A stretch of 64,000 nucleotides of DNA from Rhizobium sp. BK650 (lineage in GTDB: Bacteria; Pseudomonadota; Alphaproteobacteria; Rhizobiales; Rhizobiaceae): NCBI RefSeq assembly GCF_014195325.1, contig NZ_JACIBK010000005.1:186001-250000 (forward strand), read 5' to 3'. Both the position numbers and the translations under genes were made by a program. Position 1 is the stretch's first letter; each line of letters starts with the position of its first letter. The notes below the pieces were generated by a model, which saw only the letters and a list, made by a program, of their open reading frames with translations, was not told where the DNA came from and made no database searches. Below are positions 9,687 to 18,262 of this stretch, in pieces.

Positions 9687-10625
9687 TCAGAATTTCGGCA
9701 AGCCGGGCGGGTTCGTTTCGGAGATGGGCAACGCTTCTTCCGACAAATGCCAGTGCTCGAGGATCTTCGCATAGGTGCCATCCTTGATGAGCCCGTTGGT
9801 CGCGAGCGTCAGCGTATCGGCAATCCGGCTTCCCTTGCGTGTCGTGATGGCAACATCGGAGCGATCGGGCCAGCCGGCGCTCAATGTTCCGACCCGCTTG
9901 ATGTTCTTGTCGCGGGCGGCAATGAAGACGAGCTGAGCATGTGGTTGAACGATCACATCGGCGCGGCCGGAGCGCAGCGCCAGCAGGCTTGCCGCCTCAT
10001 CGTCATAATATTGCAATTCAAGTGGCTTCAGACCCGCTTTGACATCCTCATCGCTCCACTTCAGCAGAATGCGCTCCTGATTGGTTCCCGCGCCGACGAT
10101 GATGCGCAGTCCTGCCGCATCCTTCGGCTCTCTGATCGAGGTGATCGTGCTGTCGGCCTTGACGAAGAACCCGTGCAGCCCCTTTCGATAGGTAGAGAAA
10201 TCAAATTTCTCCTTGCGCTGTTCGGTTACCCCGACGTTCGAAATGACGGCGTCATATTTGCCTGATGCCAGGCCGAGCGGCCAGTCGATCCAGGCGACCG
10301 GCACGATCTCGAGCTGCAGTCCAAGGCTCTCGGCAACGGCATTGGCGTATTCCGGGTCCGCACCGACGACCGTCTTGGCGTCCGTCGCATAGGTAGCCAG
10401 CGGCGGCCCGCTAGGGCTTACGGCAATCGTGAATTTACCCGGCGTGACGAATTTGAAATCCTTCGGGATGGAAGAGATGGCCGCCTCGTTTCGCTGGGCG
10501 TGCACGCGGTTGGGTTGCTCCGGGCTTAGATCGAATTCGTCCGCTACTGCAATGCCTGCGTAGCAGGTCGTCATGCAGGCGATGGCGGCAATCCACTGGA
10601 TGCGCAGCCTTGAAAATTTTGTCAC
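9687..10625 (-). CDS. Amino-acid-type ABC transporter substrate-binding protein (paralogue 1)
   Basis: Periplasmic solute-binding protein of SBP family 3, about 312 aa, with a signal peptide (TKFSRLRIQWIAAIACMTT... ending AVA-DEF). The binding-protein core includes [20 protein letters not shown] and an ATYATDAKTVVGADPEYANA segment typical of cystine/polar amino-acid binders. It is a clear tandem paralogue of the next gene upstream (shared FDLSP/FNLSP N-terminus and [14 protein letters not shown] block). The ATG at 10640 lacks a ribosome site, while GTG at 10625 has GGAG nine bases upstream and gives a better signal peptide, so I prefer 10625. Two binding proteins feeding one membrane component parallels TcyJ/TcyK of Bacillus. 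Confidence 0.9.
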   Translation of the reverse strand: MTKFSRLRIQWIAAIACMTTCYAGIAVADEFDLSPEQPNRVHAQRNEAAISSIPKDFKFVTPGKFTIAVSPSGPPLATYATDAKTVVGADPEYANAVAESLGLQLEIVPVAWIDWPLGLASGKYDAVISNVGVTEQRKEKFDFSTYRKGLHGFFVKADSTITSIREPKDAAGLRIIVGAGTNQERILLKWSDEDVKAGLKPLELQYYDDEAASLLALRSGRADVIVQPHAQLVFIAARDKNIKRVGTLSAGWPDRSDVAITTRKGSRIADTLTLATNGLIKDGTYAKILEHWHLSEEALPISETNPPGLPKF

Positions 10626-10703
10626 GACAGAATTCTCCATAGATATATCTGCAAACGAGGACGGACCCGCGCGACCTCCAACGCCGGTCGGTCAGACTGT
10701 TCC

Positions 10704-11648
10704 TTACGAACCGCTCTTCGGCAGCCCCGGCGGGTTGGTCTTGGCTGTATCGATGGCTTCGGCGCTCAAGCTCCAGTGCTTCAGCACTTCGCCGTACTTG
10801 CCGCTTTTGATGAGATTATTGAGCGCGACGGTCACAGCATCGGCAAGGCCGGCGCCCTTCTTCGTGGTGACAGCGATTTCCGCCGTCAAAGGCCAGCCGC
10901 CGGAGACGACGCCGACGAGCTTCGTCTGCTTCTTGATGGAAGCACCATAGGCTTGCGTCGCATTCGGATTGAACTCGACGTCCGCACGGCCGGACTGGAG
11001 CGCCAGATCAGCAGCGGCACGATCGTCATAATATTGCACCTCGATCGGCTTCAGGCCGGCGGCCACATTCTGGCGATCCCATTCGAGGATGATCTTTTCC
11101 TGATTGGTACCTGCCCCGGTGATCACCTTGAGACCGGCCACGTCCTTTGGTTCCTTGATCTCGGTGATCTTGCTGTCGGACTTCACGTAGAAGCCGAGCA
11201 CATCCTTGCGATAGGTCGAGAAATCGAACTTTTCCTTGCGCTCCTCGGTGACCGTTACATTGGAAATGACCGCATCATATTTTCCCGAGGAAACGCCAAG
11301 CGGCCAATCCGCCCAGGCGACGGACACGAGGTTCAATTCAAGACCAAAGGAATCGGCCAGCAACTGCGCCAGATCCGGATCGGCGCCGACGACGGTGCGG
11401 GCGTCGGAGGCATAAGTGGCGATCGGTGGATCCCAAGCGTTGATGGCAACGGTGAATTTTCCGGGCTCAACGAACTTGAAATTCGGCGCAATCGCCTTGA
11501 CGGCAGCGTCATTCTTTTCGGCGCGCACACGGTTCGAAGTATCGGGGCTCAAGTTGAATTTCTCTTCCGCCTGCGCGCTGTTGAAGCCTAGCGTCGCAAG
11601 GACGACAATGCCGGCAAGCAGGTAGGTGGCTCTATTCTTGAATGCCAT
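10704..11648 (-). CDS. Amino-acid-type ABC transporter substrate-binding protein (paralogue 2)
   Basis: Periplasmic SBP family 3 protein, 314 aa, with signal peptide [20 protein letters not shown] ending SAQA-EEK. It shares long blocks with the downstream paralogue, such as [23 protein letters not shown] and GTNQEKI, so the two arose by tandem duplication. It lies 92 bases after the fused permease-ATPase gene in transcript order and should deliver ligand to it. The ligand is likely cystine or an S-substituted cysteine judging from the operon; the sequence alone shows only a polar amino-acid type. Confidence 0.92.
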   Translation of the reverse strand: MAFKNRATYLLAGIVVLATLGFNSAQAEEKFNLSPDTSNRVRAEKNDAAVKAIAPNFKFVEPGKFTVAINAWDPPIATYASDARTVVGADPDLAQLLADSFGLELNLVSVAWADWPLGVSSGKYDAVISNVTVTEERKEKFDFSTYRKDVLGFYVKSDSKITEIKEPKDVAGLKVITGAGTNQEKIILEWDRQNVAAGLKPIEVQYYDDRAAADLALQSGRADVEFNPNATQAYGASIKKQTKLVGVVSGGWPLTAEIAVTTKKGAGLADAVTVALNNLIKSGKYGEVLKHWSLSAEAIDTAKTNPPGLPKSGS

Positions 11649-11740
11649 TGCCCTTCTCCATCTGATCTTAGGGTTGTTGTTGTCTTCATGCCCTCCGGAC
11701 GCCCGTCGCGACCGGGATGCTTACGCCTCGTGCCCAGAGT

Positions 11741-13519
11741 TCAAAGAACCTTGGCGAGGAATTCACGTGTGCGGGGATGTTCCGCCTCGTTAAAGATGCG
11801 GGCCGGTGGACCGGCCTCGAGGATATGGCCGCCCTCCATGAAGACGACGGTATCAGCGACTTCACGGGCAAAGCCGATCTCATGCGTGACGATCACAAGG
11901 GTCGTGCCGGTGCGTGCCAGCTCGTTGATGACGTCGAGCACTTCGCCGACAAGCTCCGGATCGAGCGCCGATGTCGGCTCATCAAACAACAGCACCTTTG
12001 GCCGCAGCGCGAGCGCGCGCGCAATTGCCACGCGCTGCTGCTGGCCACCGGAAAGCTGGCGCGGATAGGCGTTGATCTTGTCGCTGAGCCCAATGCGGGC
12101 GAGCAGTTCCTGCGCGAAGCGGATCGCCGCCTCCCGGCTTTCGCCGCGCACCTCGATCGGCGCTTCGATGAGGTTTTCGAGCACGCTCAGATGCGGGAAA
12201 AGATTGAAATTCTGGAACACCATGCCGATATCGGCCCGGCGCTTCAGGATATCCTTTTCCTTCAATTCGTAGAGCGTGTCGCCTTTCTGCTCATAGCCGA
12301 CGAGATCGCCATCGACCGAGATGAAACCGCTATCGACGCGCTCCAGATGATTGATGGCGCGCAGCAGCGTGGATTTGCCGGAGCCTGAAGGGCCAAGGAT
12401 CGCGGTGACACTGCCGGCGGGCAGGTTGAGATCGATGCGGTCGAGTACCTTCAGCGGACCGAAGCTCTTGGTTATCCCATGGATGCGGACCGCGCCTCCA
12501 GCACGCAGCGCCGTCGTACCACGGAAACCGGATGTCGAAGCGAAGTCGCCTGCAATCTCCGCAGTGGGCAGCGGACGGCTGAACCGCCGGAAGACGGATT
12601 GGAAGGGCAAGGGCTTCGGGTTTCGTAGCGCGCCCTTGGAAAAATGGCGCTCGATATAGTGCTGGACGATCGACAGCACCGTCATGATGACGAGGTACCA
12701 GACGGTTGCTACCATCAGCAACGGGATGACTTCGAGGTTGCGACGGTAAATGACCTGCACCGTGTAAAACAATTCGGGCAGCGCGAGCACGTAGACCATG
12801 GATGTGGACTTGGCGAGACCGATGATCTCGTTGAAACCGGTCGGCAGGATCGACCGCATGGCCTGCGGCAGCACGATGCGGAACGCCTGCCGATGGCGCG
12901 AAAGGCCAAGTGCAGCGGCCGCTTCCAACTGGCCTTGATCGACCGAAAGGATGCCGCCGCGGACGATCTCGGCGAAGAAGGCCGACTGATTAAGCGTAAG
13001 CCCCAGAAAAGCCGCCGCAAACGGCGTCAGCAATTGCGTCGTCGGATATTCGAAGAGGATGGGACCGGTGAATGGCACACTGACGGTGATCGTCTCGTAG
13101 AGATAGCCGAGATTGTTCAGCACCAATAGCAGGACGATGACCGGGATCGAACGCAAGAGCCAGATGTAGCCCCAAGAAAGACCCGACAGAAGCGGCGACC
13201 TGGATACGCGGGCAAGCGCCAGCGCCGTGCCAAGGATCGAACCGGAGATCGTCGCAAGCAGGGTTAAAAGCAGCGTGCGCCCTAAACCGGCAAGAACGGG
13301 GGCTGCGAAGAACCACTCGGCAAAAACGCCCCAGCCCCAGCGCGGATTGGTGAAGGTCGAATAGAGAACGGCTGCGATGACGGCAGCGGCAAAGACACTG
13401 CCGGCGATCCGGCCTGGATGGCGCGACGGGACGATTCTCAGTCGGGAGTAATCCTGGACCGCGCGATCCGCTGCCCTGCCACCGGGCTCGATATCGGCGT
13501 AATCACTGGTGACTGCCAT
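11741..13519 (-). CDS. Fused amino-acid ABC transporter permease / ATP-binding protein
   Basis: Single 592-aa chain combining the membrane and ATPase subunits of a polar amino-acid transporter. Residues about 30-300 form a HisM/GlnP-type permease with [20 protein letters not shown] and an EAA loop at [19 protein letters not shown]. Residues about 345-592 form the ATPase, with Walker [10 protein letters not shown] (about 378-386), signature LSGGQQQR (about 486) and Walker [14 protein letters not shown] (about 505). These subunits are separate in most transporters of this class, although fused versions occur in proteobacteria. It is transcribed with two binding-protein genes downstream and with the acetyltransferase gene 32 bases upstream. 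Confidence 0.93.
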   Translation of the reverse strand: MAVTSDYADIEPGGRAADRAVQDYSRLRIVPSRHPGRIAGSVFAAAVIAAVLYSTFTNPRWGWGVFAEWFFAAPVLAGLGRTLLLTLLATISGSILGTALALARVSRSPLLSGLSWGYIWLLRSIPVIVLLLVLNNLGYLYETITVSVPFTGPILFEYPTTQLLTPFAAAFLGLTLNQSAFFAEIVRGGILSVDQGQLEAAAALGLSRHRQAFRIVLPQAMRSILPTGFNEIIGLAKSTSMVYVLALPELFYTVQVIYRRNLEVIPLLMVATVWYLVIMTVLSIVQHYIERHFSKGALRNPKPLPFQSVFRRFSRPLPTAEIAGDFASTSGFRGTTALRAGGAVRIHGITKSFGPLKVLDRIDLNLPAGSVTAILGPSGSGKSTLLRAINHLERVDSGFISVDGDLVGYEQKGDTLYELKEKDILKRRADIGMVFQNFNLFPHLSVLENLIEAPIEVRGESREAAIRFAQELLARIGLSDKINAYPRQLSGGQQQRVAIARALALRPKVLLFDEPTSALDPELVGEVLDVINELARTGTTLVIVTHEIGFAREVADTVVFMEGGHILEAGPPARIFNEAEHPRTREFLAKVL

Positions 13520-13551
13520 CGTGTCCCCCTACTTTTGGGTTTTATCGGAAT

Positions 13552-14106
13552 TCAGAGATTTGCGACTGCCGGCAATGGCTGATGATCGGCGTCGGCAGGC
13601 GGGCGCGGCGCGAGGTGGCGAATGTCTTTTTCAAACGGCAGCGTCTTGTAGATTTCGGGATCGATCTTGGTGTCGAAAAGCGCCGTATAGCCATACTTGA
13701 GATAGAGGCCGACAGCCTCCGGCTGGCGAAAGCCGGTGGTCAGGTAGATCCGGGAATAGCCCTGGCGGGCGGCTTGCGCTTCCAGCTCGACGAGAACCTG
13801 GCGGGCAAGGCCCTGGCGGCGCAGATCCGAGCGTGTCCAGATGCGTTTGAACTCGGCGGTCCGCTCGTCGTAGAACTTGAACGCACCGCCGCCGATGGCC
13901 TCGCCATCGCGGATGAGCAGCACGAAATTACCAACCGGTGGCGCGAAAGCCTCAGGCGGATAGCGGTTTAGCTCGGCTGCGGCTCCTTCGTCGCTGAAGT
14001 AGTTTCCATAGCGACTGTCATATTCGTAGATCAATTCGTCGATCAGCGGCTTGGCACGGGGATCGAGAGGCGTGGTATAGAGGAACGTGTCGCTCATGTC
14101 GTTCAT
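13552..14106 (-). CDS. GNAT family N-acetyltransferase (SnaA/YxeL-like role)
   Basis: Acetyl-CoA-dependent N-acetyltransferase of about 184 aa. The acetyl-CoA pyrophosphate-binding loop is LRRQGLAR at residues 95-102, preceded by the beta strand AEFKRIWTR and followed by the typical AVGLYLKYGYTALF near the C-terminus. Start codons GTG 14109, ATG 14106 and ATG 14097 are all close; the ATG at 14106 overlaps the upstream deacetylase stop (TGATG). Pairing with an M20 deacetylase, flavin monooxygenases and an amino-acid transporter matches the Bacillus yxe and ytm operons. There the acetyltransferase protects S-substituted cysteines before C-S cleavage. The substrate here is inferred from that context. 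Confidence 0.88.
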   Translation of the reverse strand: MNDMSDTFLYTTPLDPRAKPLIDELIYEYDSRYGNYFSDEGAAAELNRYPPEAFAPPVGNFVLLIRDGEAIGGGAFKFYDERTAEFKRIWTRSDLRRQGLARQVLVELEAQAARQGYSRIYLTTGFRQPEAVGLYLKYGYTALFDTKIDPEIYKTLPFEKDIRHLAPRPPADADHQPLPAVANL

Positions 14107-15320
14107 CACCTATTGTCGTCAGTGAGGAAGGTCTCGGCGAGCCGCACCCAGTAACGGGCGGCAGGCGCAATGATCGCGTCGTTGAAATCGTAGTGGGCGC
14201 TATGGAGCGGCGCGCTGTCGCCATTGCCGACGAAAAGGTAGCTGCCGGGCTTTTCCTGCAGCATGAAGGCGAAATCCTCGCTTGCCGTGCGCGGCCGAAA
14301 CTCCGCCGCGATGCTTTCCGGTTCGAACGAGGAAAGCGCGACATCACGGGCAAAGGCCGTTTTTGCCCTGTCGTTGATGAGGGCCGGAAATCCAAGCCGG
14401 TAGTCGACCTCCGCCGTTGCGCCGAAGCTTTCGGCCTGCGCGCGAGCGAGCGCCGGCACACGGTTTTGAAGCTTGTCGCGCACGGCCTGGCTGAAGGCGC
14501 GCATGGTGAGCTTCAACTCGACGCTTTCTGGGATCACGTTTGAGGCTGAACCCGCGTGGATCGAGCCGACAGTAACGACCGCCATATCCTGCGGATCGAC
14601 ATTGCGCGAGACGATGCTTTGCAGTGCGGTGATGAACGAGGCCGAGGCAAGCACGGGATCGACGGCGCGATGCGGTTCGGCACCATGCCCGCCCCTGCCG
14701 ACGATCCGAATGAGCGCCTGATCGACCGAGGCCATGGCGGCATCGGCGACAAAGCCGAAAACGCCGGCGGGCTCCCCAGGCCAATTGTGCAGGCCGAAGA
14801 CGGCATCGACCGGAAACCGCTCGAACACTCCCTCCGAGAGCATTTTGCGAGCGCCGGCGCCGATCTCCTCGGCCGGCTGGAAGATCAGCCGCAAGGTCCC
14901 GCTGAAGTTGCCGTTTTCAGCGAGATAGCGCGCCGCGGCCAGCAATATCGTGGTGTGGCCGTCGTGGCCACAGGCATGCATGACGCCCGGATTACTGCTT
15001 GCATAGGCAAGGCCCGTCGCCTCCTCGATCGGCAGGCCATCCATATCGGCACGGATGGCGACGGCCCGCTTTCCATTGCCTCGGGCGAGGGTTGCGACTA
15101 TGCCGGTGCCGGCAATGCCCGTCGCCACCTCATAGCCCCAGGAGGAAAGGTGTGATGCCACGAGCTTGCTCGTGCGACGTTCCTGGAAAGCAAGTTCGGG
15201 ATATTGGTGAAGGTCGCGGCGAAGCGCGATGAATTCGTTGAGATGAGCAGCAATGCCGGTCTCGATCCGATCGTGGCTGCGCGAAGGCTGGGCTAGGAGA
15301 TTCATGGGATTTTCCGCCAC
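14106..15320 (-). CDS. M20 family amidohydrolase (N-acyl-amino-acid deacetylase, SndA/YxeP/HipO type)
   Basis: Cytoplasmic metallo-amidohydrolase of 404 aa in the hippurate/N-acyl-amino-acid hydrolase branch of M20. Metal-site motifs are present: MHACGHDGHT (about residues 114-123), FQPAEEIGAG, FGLHNWPG, TASEDFAFMLQ and the late histidine in PLHSAHYDFND. The start is GTG 15320, three bases after the upstream stop; ATG 15305 is an alternative. The 3' end overlaps the GNAT gene, so acetylation and deacetylation functions are co-translated. By analogy with Bacillus SndA/YxeP it would remove the acetyl group after sulfur-carbon cleavage, releasing cysteine. Auxin-conjugate hydrolase or peptidase roles are possible alternatives. 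Confidence 0.88.
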   Translation of the reverse strand: MAENPMNLLAQPSRSHDRIETGIAAHLNEFIALRRDLHQYPELAFQERRTSKLVASHLSSWGYEVATGIAGTGIVATLARGNGKRAVAIRADMDGLPIEEATGLAYASSNPGVMHACGHDGHTTILLAAARYLAENGNFSGTLRLIFQPAEEIGAGARKMLSEGVFERFPVDAVFGLHNWPGEPAGVFGFVADAAMASVDQALIRIVGRGGHGAEPHRAVDPVLASASFITALQSIVSRNVDPQDMAVVTVGSIHAGSASNVIPESVELKLTMRAFSQAVRDKLQNRVPALARAQAESFGATAEVDYRLGFPALINDRAKTAFARDVALSSFEPESIAAEFRPRTASEDFAFMLQEKPGSYLFVGNGDSAPLHSAHYDFNDAIIAPAARYWVRLAETFLTDDNR

Positions 15321-15323
15321 GCC

Positions 15324-16673
15324 TCAGGCGCTGGCAGCCTTTCCGTGCTCGACCTTGCTGACGTCGGCCGCATAACGGCTTTGACGGAACGGCAGCCCTA
15401 AATGATCGCGCAGCGTCTCGCCTTTGAGGACCGGATCGAAATAGCCGCGCTCTTCGAGGATCGGCAGAACATGACGTGAAAAATCGTCAAAACCTTCGGC
15501 AATAACCGGGAAGCCGAGAATGAAACCATCGGCGGCCTCACCGTCGATCCAGCGGATGATCTCGTCAGCGATATGCTCGGCCGTGCCGATGAAAGCCGTG
15601 CGCGGCGTTGCCGCATCGAGTGCGACCTCCCTGAGCGTCAAGCCCTTTTCATGCGCCGTCTTCTTGATCCGGTCCGTTGTGGCGCGGAAATTGTTGCGGC
15701 CGATCTCGCCGATGTCGGGGAACGGCTCATCGAGCGGGTAGGTACTGAAATCATGATGGTCGAAGAAGCGGCCGAGATAAAGGAGTGCCTCTTCGACAGT
15801 CACGAGGCTGCGGATCGCCTGATATTTGGCTTCCGCGTCGTCCGCCGTCACACCGACGATCGGGCCGATGCCGGGATAGACGCCGACCTCGGCACCCCGC
15901 CGCCCCTGCGCGATCACGCTCTGCTTGAGCTGTTTATAGAAAGCCTGGGCGTCCTCGAACGGGCCGCCATTGGTGAAGACGGCATCGGCATGTTTGCCTG
16001 CAAGTCGTATGCCGGAATCGGAGGCACCGGCCTGGAAGACCACCGGCTGGCCCTGCTTCGAGCGGCTGATATTGAGTGGTCCCTCGATGCGGAAAAAGCG
16101 GCCCTTATGATTCAGGCGATGCATTTTGCTCTTGTCGGCATAGACACCGGTTTCCCGGTCCCGCACGAAGGCGTCATCGTCCCAGGAATCCCAAAGACCC
16201 TTGATCGCATCGATATAGTCCTCGGCGATCTCATACCGAAGCTCGTGTTCCGGATGTTCACGGCCGTAATTTCGGCCCGATCCTTCAAGCGGCGAGGTTA
16301 CCGCGTTCCAGCCGGCGCGGCCGCCGCTGATGAGATCGAGCGAGGCGAACTGGCGGGCGATCGTGAAGGGATCGCTATAGGAGGTGGAAACTGTGCCCAC
16401 CAAGCCGATCTTCGAGGTCGAGGCAGCCAGTGCCGCAAGGATCGTCAACGGCTCGAAGCGGTTGAGGAAGTGCGGGATCGACTGCTCGTTGATGTAGAGG
16501 CCATCGGCGACGAAAGCGAAGGCAATACCGGCCTCTTCTGCCTTGCGGGCGGTGTTGACGAAAAATTCGAAGTTGGTGCTGGCATCTGCCGGGCTGCTCG
16601 GATGCTTCCAGGCGTTCATGTGGCCGCCAGGCCCCTGCAACATGATACCGAAAGTGATTTTCTTCTGGGCCAT
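15324..16673 (-). CDS. NtaA/SnaA/DszA-family flavin-dependent monooxygenase (CmoJ/YxeK-like)
   Basis: FMNH2-dependent monooxygenase of 449 aa in the NtaA/SnaA/SoxA(DszA) family of luciferase-like enzymes. Family landmarks are GPGGHMNAWKHP near the N-terminus, RFEPLTILAALAA, TVSTSYSDPFTIARQFASLD, SGGRAGWNAVTS and the C-terminal ILEERGYFDP. Members open C-N or C-S bonds, for example in nitrilotriacetate, dibenzothiophene sulfone and N-acetyl-S-alkylcysteines (Bacillus CmoJ and YxeK). AGGAGGA lies just before the ATG. It is flanked by an MsnO8-type monooxygenase upstream (22-base gap) and the M20 deacetylase downstream, as expected for a C-S cleavage pathway. A reductase supplying FMNH2 is not evident in the cluster. 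Confidence 0.9.
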   Translation of the reverse strand: MAQKKITFGIMLQGPGGHMNAWKHPSSPADASTNFEFFVNTARKAEEAGIAFAFVADGLYINEQSIPHFLNRFEPLTILAALAASTSKIGLVGTVSTSYSDPFTIARQFASLDLISGGRAGWNAVTSPLEGSGRNYGREHPEHELRYEIAEDYIDAIKGLWDSWDDDAFVRDRETGVYADKSKMHRLNHKGRFFRIEGPLNISRSKQGQPVVFQAGASDSGIRLAGKHADAVFTNGGPFEDAQAFYKQLKQSVIAQGRRGAEVGVYPGIGPIVGVTADDAEAKYQAIRSLVTVEEALLYLGRFFDHHDFSTYPLDEPFPDIGEIGRNNFRATTDRIKKTAHEKGLTLREVALDAATPRTAFIGTAEHIADEIIRWIDGEAADGFILGFPVIAEGFDDFSRHVLPILEERGYFDPVLKGETLRDHLGLPFRQSRYAADVSKVEHGKAASA

Positions 16674-16695
16674 GGTTCAATCCTCCTGGGGATGG

Positions 16696-17688
16696 TCAGG
16701 CTGCGAGGGAAAGTCGTTCCTTGGCGAGCAATTCGATGGAAGAAAGCCGCTCGGATGCCGCAAGCGCCGGCGTATCGAGTATGAATTCCTTCACCCCGTA
16801 ACGGCGATGCAATTCATCCAGCTCCTTGTGGATCTGCGCTGCAGTGCCGTGCAGCACGCTCGGCACCTTTTCCTCAATGCGATAATCGGTAACGCCAGCC
16901 TGGTGGGCGAATTCGGCCGCCTGTTCTTCACTGCCGACGTTCACGGTCTGGCCGTTCGGCAGGAAGACCTTGACGATGCGCAGGTTGCCGACGCGCTCGC
17001 GTGCCTGCTCTTCATTGTCGGCCGCGAAGGCGGCCAGTGCCAGGATCGGCCGCTTGCCAGCAGAGGCACGCTCATAGGCCTCGAAGGTCTTTCGCAGGTT
17101 TTCCGGATCGCCATTGAGATGGCCGGCGAATACCAGTTCCCACCTCTTTTCCGCAGCAAGCAATGCGCTCTCGACGCTTGCACCAAGAAGGTAGCGCTCA
17201 GGTGCGACAGGCGGAAAGGGCCTCGCCTGCGCGCCTTCATAGCTGGGATCGGCCGTAAGATAGGTGTTGATGTCGGAAAGCTGGGCGGCGAAATTGGGCT
17301 TCCTTTCCGGATCGAAGGCCGCCTGCAAGGCTCGTGTCGAAAGCGGAAAACCGCCAGGCGCCTTACCGACACCGAGATCGACTCGGCCGGGCGCTAACGA
17401 GGCAAGAAGATTGAAGGTTTCGGCGACCTTGTAGGCGCTGTAATGCTGCAGCATCACTCCGCCGGAACCAATGCGGATCGTCGAGGTCCGCGCGAGAAGA
17501 TAGGCGATCAATGTTTCCGGCGCAGAACTCGCCAGATTGGACATGTTGTGATGTTCGGCGACCCAGAACCTGTGATAGCCGAGTTCTTCGGCCCGGATTG
17601 CCAGCCGCACGCTTGCCTGCAAGGCTTCGGCGGCGCTTTTTCCCTGTTCGATCGGGCTCTTGTCGAGCAGGCTCAGAAGATAAGACAT
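16696..17688 (-). CDS. MsnO8-type LLM class oxidoreductase (CmoO-like)
   Basis: Luciferase-like flavoprotein of 330 aa; the segments YHRFWVAEHHNMSNLASSAPE, RIGSGGVMLQHYSAYKVAE and LGVGKAPGG are diagnostic of the MsnO8 branch. Bacillus YtmO/CmoO belongs to the same branch and is encoded in the ytm S-alkylcysteine operon. It is the first gene of the minus-strand operon running to 7886. The region upstream holds an inverted repeat and an AT-rich box that could serve its control. The reaction is not established for this branch; a supporting monooxygenase or oxidoreductase step is inferred. Confidence 0.87.
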   Translation of the reverse strand: MSYLLSLLDKSPIEQGKSAAEALQASVRLAIRAEELGYHRFWVAEHHNMSNLASSAPETLIAYLLARTSTIRIGSGGVMLQHYSAYKVAETFNLLASLAPGRVDLGVGKAPGGFPLSTRALQAAFDPERKPNFAAQLSDINTYLTADPSYEGAQARPFPPVAPERYLLGASVESALLAAEKRWELVFAGHLNGDPENLRKTFEAYERASAGKRPILALAAFAADNEEQARERVGNLRIVKVFLPNGQTVNVGSEEQAAEFAHQAGVTDYRIEEKVPSVLHGTAAQIHKELDELHRRYGVKEFILDTPALAASERLSSIELLAKERLSLAA

Positions 17689-18101
17689 ATTGCTTCATCC
17701 AGATCAGCTTCGCGTTTGCGTCGCATAATCTATAAAAACCATGGACAATATGAATTATAAGAAAGAGCGTTCTCTTTATACGTGTGGTTCAGGAAAATTC
17801 ATTGCGTTCGCACAGGTCATGATGGTCACTCGTAAAGTTTGCCCGGGCTGGGACAAAGGCATGCCGTCGATCGAATGGGTTGGGTGAACACGGCGGACCG
17901 ACTAGCTCTATCAAAGCGCATGATGCGGAAGGGGCAGCACAGACTGCCACCAGTCATTTATTGGCTCGGTCATCCCATGATCGAACGCATGGGTCCCGCC
18001 ATGCGCCAAGCGCGCGTCAGGATATGAGCGGAGAGTTTCCCCGGCTGCGGACCTTCGGCAAGCGAGCTTACCGAAGTCGCCGCAATTTGCCTGGAATGCG
18101 G
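17689..18101. other. Intergenic divergent control region
   Basis: About 410 bases separate the minus-strand flavin monooxygenase operon from the amide-operon promoter. A perfect inverted repeat AAAGAG-CGTT-CTCTTT lies at 17762-17777 and an AT-rich ATCTATAAAAACCATG box at 17728-17743; both sit where a regulator of the operon starting at 17688 could bind. The rest (about 17800-18100) shows short open frames without recognisable protein similarity, and I see no gene in it. Confidence 0.5.
17762..17777. promoter_or_regulatory. Perfect inverted repeat, possible operator of the flavin monooxygenase operon
   Basis: Six-base arms AAAGAG and CTCTTT flank CGTT, 74 bases upstream of the first start codon of the minus-strand operon. 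Size and position suit a dimeric regulator, but no cognate regulator gene is adjacent. Function is inference. Confidence 0.35.
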
Positions 18102-18130
18102 TTGACAAAGCCAGGTTGCCTGTATTTTAT
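18102..18130 (+). promoter_or_regulatory. Sigma-70-type promoter of the amide operon
   Basis: TTGACA at 18102-18107 is a perfect -35 hexamer, followed after 17 bases by TTTTAT at 18125-18130. Transcription would then begin close to 18137, immediately before the first leader hairpin. The weak -10 is compatible with a constitutive low-level promoter whose output is decided by attenuation downstream. Confidence 0.6.
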
Positions 18131-18137
18131 TCATGCT

Positions 18138-18255
18138 TGCGGATTAGGCAAAGTGCTCCGCATCCTATAGATGACTTTGATTGTCGCTGGGCAGTTTCGC
18201 CCCATGATGGCCTCCGTCTCGGACGGGACGCCTCATGGGGTTTTTGGTTTTTTGG
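18138..18255 (+). promoter_or_regulatory. Leader RNA with terminator and competing hairpin (candidate AmiR/ANTAR attenuator)
   Basis: The leader can form a first hairpin with arms TGCGGA (18138-18143) and TCCGCA (18157-18162). A second small hairpin GGGC-AGTTTC-GCCC (18189-18202) has a six-base loop. A strong intrinsic terminator follows: arms CCCCATGA (18200-18207) and TCATGGGG (18233-18240) with an inner stem CCGTC/GACGG, then T5-GG-T6. The 3' arm of the small hairpin overlaps the 5' arm of the terminator, so the two cannot coexist. Two small hairpins followed by a terminator is the architecture bound by ANTAR proteins, and an ANTAR gene is second in this operon. The second loop lacks the usual G at position 4, so the match to the consensus is partial. 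Confidence 0.65.
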
Positions 18256-18262
18256 CTTGCAG

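Noticed and set aside
18116..18262. N-terminal extension of the AmiC-like gene through the leader
   Set aside because: It would translate across the intrinsic terminator; the protein family starts at the ATG at 18263.
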